NCBI GenBank assembly: GCA_016218275.1
Contig: JACREK010000115.1
Span: 1-7,472 of the forward strand
Reading direction: 5' to 3'
DNA length: 7,472 nt
Source of the DNA: Candidatus Gottesmanbacteria bacterium
GTDB lineage: Bacteria > Patescibacteriota > Microgenomatia > 2-02-FULL-39-11
A program made the translations under genes and the position numbers. Of this stretch, positions 5,688 through 7,472 are shown one piece after another. The notes under the pieces were generated by a model. It saw only the letters and a program-made list of their open reading frames with translations, did not search any database and was not told the origin of the DNA. Positions within the stretch are counted from its first letter, which is position 1. The number at the start of each line of letters is the position of its first letter.

Positions 5688-5954
5688 TCAAGTAATTAAG
5701 AGGCTTTCGTGTCTTGCCCCTCTGACAGGAGGCGGCTGATCAATTCTTGCATTCCTAGAAAATCTTTCCGTATGGAAATCAACCAGAGAGCCTTCGTCTA
5801 GGTTTCGTAAATCCACATCAGTATATGGCACAGGAAAAACTGTTTTTCCTAAATTATCAGGTGTAATGCCTTTTCCTTCGGAAAGAATTACACATACACC
5901 AAAGTGTCTTCCTTTTTGGGTATCCTGTCCTGTTTGTACAATTACACCTTTCAT
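5688..5954 (-). CDS. Small protein with a possible cold-shock/OB-fold-like domain
   Basis: An 88-residue product if it starts at ATG 5954 (a longer 95-residue start at 5975 is possible). I do not recognise a named family. The layout resembles a cold-shock domain: KGVIVQ at the start, then KGRHFGVCVI (14-23) where KGFGFI (RNP1) would be, and KTVFPVPYTDV (37-47) in the place of DVFVHFS (RNP2). LDEGSLVDFHTERFSRNARI (52-71) fits the L.EGQ.V.F......A closing strand. Aromatic positions F18 and F40 would be the nucleic-acid-contact residues in that reading. If so it binds RNA or single-stranded DNA. The start at 5954 is preferred because a good promoter (5967-5995) overlaps the first codons of the longer frame. 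That predicts a 5' leader of only about six bases. Divergent from glyS. The function is tentative; that it is a real gene is moderately supported. Confidence 0.5.
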   Translation of the reverse strand: MKGVIVQTGQDTQKGRHFGVCVILSEGKGITPDNLGKTVFPVPYTDVDLRNLDEGSLVDFHTERFSRNARIDQPPPVRGARHESLLIT

Positions 5955-5966
5955 ATTTATTACAGA

Positions 5967-5995
5967 ATAATACATTTTTACATTTATATTGTCAA
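5967..5995 (-). promoter_or_regulatory. Sigma-70-type promoter for the small - strand gene
   Basis: On the - strand, TTGACA (5990-5995) is followed by a 17-base spacer and TATTAT (5967-5972): a perfect -35, a one-mismatch -10 and ideal spacing. The expected RNA start is near 5960, about six bases before ATG 5954. Confidence 0.6.
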
Positions 5996-6037
5996 ACTGA
6001 GCTGAAACAATAGTAATTACGGGAAATTAAACTTGTA

Positions 6038-6067
6038 TTGACATCCGGTAGACACAGGAGATAAAAT
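6038..6067 (+). promoter_or_regulatory. Sigma-70-type promoter for the T-box leader and glyS
   Basis: TTGACA (6038-6043), an 18-base spacer, then TAAAAT (6062-6067), one mismatch from TATAAT. Transcription would begin near 6074, just before the first pairing element of the T-box. The divergent promoter at 5967-5995 lies 42 bases away. Confidence 0.6.
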
Positions 6068-6073
6068 AAGGAA

Positions 6074-6216
6074 AGATAGGCAATGATCCCAAGGGCATGG
6101 AGGAGCCAATAAAAAATAAGCGGGTAAGAGAACAGTTATCTCTTATCAATCAGGGTGGAACCGCGGGTAGACATACTCGTCCCAAGTGTTAAAATTAATA
6201 AAGGACGAGTTTTTTT
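6074..6216 (+). promoter_or_regulatory. Glycine T-box leader of glyS (compact)
   Basis: T-box RNAs sense uncharged tRNA and permit synthetase expression when the amino acid is short. AGGGTGGAACCGCGGG (6152-6167) is the classical T-box sequence. The antiterminator forms from GGG (6153-6155) and GCG (6163-6165) pairing with CGTCCC (6178-6183), leaving the bulge TGGAACC (6156-6162). TGGA would pair with the UCCA end of tRNA-Gly, whose discriminator base is U. A Stem III candidate is the 9-bp hairpin at 6123-6147 (TAAGAGA/TCTCTTA core). Stem I is not canonical: the best fit is GGC (6079-6081) plus TCC (6087-6089) pairing with GGAGCC (6102-6107). This bulges AATGA and shows GGC, a Gly codon, at 6094-6096 in the loop. 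The T-box call and glycine identity are strong (gene context); the Stem I model is inference. Confidence 0.88.
6175..6216 (+). terminator. T-box-controlled intrinsic terminator abutting glyS
   Basis: ACTCGTCC (6175-6182) pairs perfectly with GGACGAGT (6203-6210), followed by an uninterrupted T-run that ends at 6216. It shares CGTCC with the antiterminator, so the two folds exclude each other. The T-run touches the glyS ATG at 6217. The only Shine-Dalgarno-like bases (AAAGGA, 6200-6205) lie partly in the 3' arm, so the fold could also block translation. Confidence 0.85.
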
Positions 6217-7472
6217 ATGGATCTCATGGAAAAAATAGTCAGTCTTTGCAAAAGAAGGGGATTTATTTATCCCGGTTCTGAAATATATGGAGGTCTTTCC
6301 AATTCTTGGGATTTCGGACCTCTGGGTATTGAATTGAAAAACAATTTTAAACAATTATGGTGGAAATCATTTATTCATGAACGCGATGATGTTCTTGGAT
6401 TAGACTCTGCTTTAATTATGAATCCAAAAGTTTGGGAAGCCTCTGGGCACGTAGCCGGGTTTTCTGATCCTCTTGTCGAATGCAAAAATTGCCACTCAAG
6501 ATACCGTGCTGATCAATTGGATACCAAACAGGATCTTAGAGTGTGCCCAAACTGTGGGAAAAACGATTGGACGCAACAAAAAGATTTTAATCTCATGTTT
6601 AAAACGCATATAGGTCCTGTCGAGGATACCTCCAGTGTTGCATATTTACGGCCTGAAACAGCACAGGGTATGTTTGTGGACTTCAAAAATATCCTCTCCA
6701 GTTTTCCGAAAAAACTCCCTTTTGGAATTGCCCAAATCGGGAAGGCGTTTCGTAACGAGATTACTACAGGAAATTTCCTTTTCAGATTGCGGGAGCTGGA
6801 ACAGATGGAGATAGAATATTTTATCCCACCACCAAAAAAAGACTCAGATTGGCAAAAATATTTTGAAGAGTGGAGAAAAGAAATGTGGAGATGGTTTGAT
6901 TTAGTCGGAATTGACAGTAAAAAAGTTCATGAACATGAAATTGGCGACGGGGAGAGAGCTCATTATTCCAAGAGAACGATTGATTTTGAATTTGATTATC
7001 CTTTCGGTACAAAAGAGCTTTATGGTTTAGCATATCGAACTGATTATGACCTAAAGAGTCATCAAAAATACTCCGGTTGGGATTTGACTTATCGTGATCA
7101 GGAGAGAGGAGAGTCATATATTCCTCATGTAATTGAGCCTACTTGGGGTGTAGACCGTACTCTACTCTCAATACTTCTTTCCTCTTATTATGAAGATGAG
7201 AAACGAGTGGTTTTGAAGCTTAAGCCATACTTAGCTCCATATAAAGTAGCAGTCTTTCCACTGGTAGCGAATAAAAACGATTTAGTAAGTAAAGCAAAAG
7301 TTGTATATAGAAAGCTTAAAGATTCTTTAGTTGTTGTTTTTGATGATAGAGGAAACATAGGGAAGCGATATTTTGCTCAGGATGAAATTGGTACTCCCTG
7401 GTGTGTGACAATCGATTATGATAGTCTAAAAGATAGTACTGTGACCGTGCGTGACAGGGATACTACTAAGCA
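6217..7472 (+). CDS. glyS: Glycyl-tRNA synthetase, single-chain class IIa type (3' partial)
   Basis: Charges tRNA-Gly with glycine using ATP in the cytoplasm. 418 residues are visible and the frame is open at the window end; probably only the last few tens of residues are missing. RGFIYPGSEIYGG (14-26) and WDFGPLG (31-37) open the catalytic core. A zinc knuckle has C89, C92, C110 and C113. YLRPETAQGMF (143-153) and FRNEI...FRLRELEQMEIEYF (178-202, class II motif 2) follow. IEPTWGVDRTLLSIL (306-320) is motif 3. From about residue 339 (LAPYKVAVFPLV) the anticodon-binding domain begins. This is the homodimeric alpha2 type, not the separate GlyQ/GlyS subunits. ATG 6217 (MDLMEKIVSLCKRRG) fits family N-termini better than ATG 6226. 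A glycine T-box and its own promoter control it. recO lies upstream beyond the transposase unit, an order that recalls recO-glyQS in Firmicutes. Confidence 0.95.
   Translation, partial: MDLMEKIVSLCKRRGFIYPGSEIYGGLSNSWDFGPLGIELKNNFKQLWWKSFIHERDDVLGLDSALIMNPKVWEASGHVAGFSDPLVECKNCHSRYRADQLDTKQDLRVCPNCGKNDWTQQKDFNLMFKTHIGPVEDTSSVAYLRPETAQGMFVDFKNILSSFPKKLPFGIAQIGKAFRNEITTGNFLFRLRELEQMEIEYFIPPPKKDSDWQKYFEEWRKEMWRWFDLVGIDSKKVHEHEIGDGERAHYSKRTIDFEFDYPFGTKELYGLAYRTDYDLKSHQKYSGWDLTYRDQERGESYIPHVIEPTWGVDRTLLSILLSSYYEDEKRVVLKLKPYLAPYKVAVFPLVANKNDLVSKAKVVYRKLKDSLVVVFDDRGNIGKRYFAQDEIGTPWCVTIDYDSLKDSTVTVRDRDTTK

Noticed and set aside
5519..5697. - strand open frame of about 60 codons (LDHTAVLTSTESAIIKKLVA...) running through the hairpin end
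   Set aside because: It has no start codon near its beginning, passes through the repeat, and overlaps the transposase start. The first ~26 residues look protein-like, so a broken fragment is possible, but nothing identifies it.
5950..6075. tRNA gene or phage attachment site near the divergent promoters
   Set aside because: No cloverleaf could be drawn and no integrase is present; the sequence is explained by two promoters and the T-box start.
6821..7117. - strand open frame of 98 codons
   Set aside because: It is antisense to glyS within strongly conserved synthetase motifs; a shadow frame.

Overview
The window looks like a chromosomal segment of an uncultivated Candidate Phyla Radiation (Patescibacteria) bacterium, probably of the Microgenomates type. 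This is inferred, not proven. The grounds are an AT-rich, Lys/Ile-rich gene set, a large membrane-anchored DUF4012 protein, a short RecO, a single-chain glycyl-tRNA synthetase, mostly weak Shine-Dalgarno signals, and palindromic repeats of the kind common in these genomes. TGA is used as an ordinary stop (manC, recO), so the recoded Gracilibacteria/SR1 code does not apply.

Left part (1-4258) is a surface-polysaccharide gene group, all on the + strand. It holds the C-terminal end of a GT4-type glycosyltransferase, a mannose-1-phosphate guanylyltransferase (GDP-mannose supply), an initiating polyprenyl-phosphate sugar transferase, and a 646-residue DUF4012 protein anchored by one membrane helix. 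Two junctions in this group have been invaded by repeats. Positions 278-397 are a 120-bp MITE with 13-bp perfect terminal inverted repeats and a 5-bp target duplication (AATAA), and it carries a REPIN-like pair of hairpins. Positions 2168-2304 are a GC-rich block of stacked hairpins between 9-bp inverted repeats.

Middle part (4259-5954): recO follows the DUF4012 gene with no spacing. After recO comes a compact 768-bp unit (4826-5593) with a REP-associated tyrosine (Y1/HUH) transposase on the - strand. The unit ends in two similar 34-bp inverted copies of a hairpin sequence, and a short tandem duplication overlaps each outer edge. Next is a small - strand gene whose product resembles a divergent cold-shock/OB-fold protein. 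Its apparent promoter sits so close to the start codon that the mRNA would be nearly leaderless.

Right part (5967-7472): a divergent pair of promoters is followed by a compact glycine T-box leader and glyS (glycyl-tRNA synthetase), which runs off the window. The T-box has a full antiterminator, with TGGA matching the U discriminator of tRNA-Gly, and a terminator whose T-run abuts the glyS start codon. Little room is left for a normal ~100-nt Stem I, so this may be an unusually minimal T-box. The recO-to-glyS order recalls recO-glyQS neighbourhoods in Firmicutes; here the transposase unit and the small gene lie between them. The best candidates for something undescribed are the minimal T-box, the nested MITE/REPIN with a readable insertion history, and the symmetric transposase unit.
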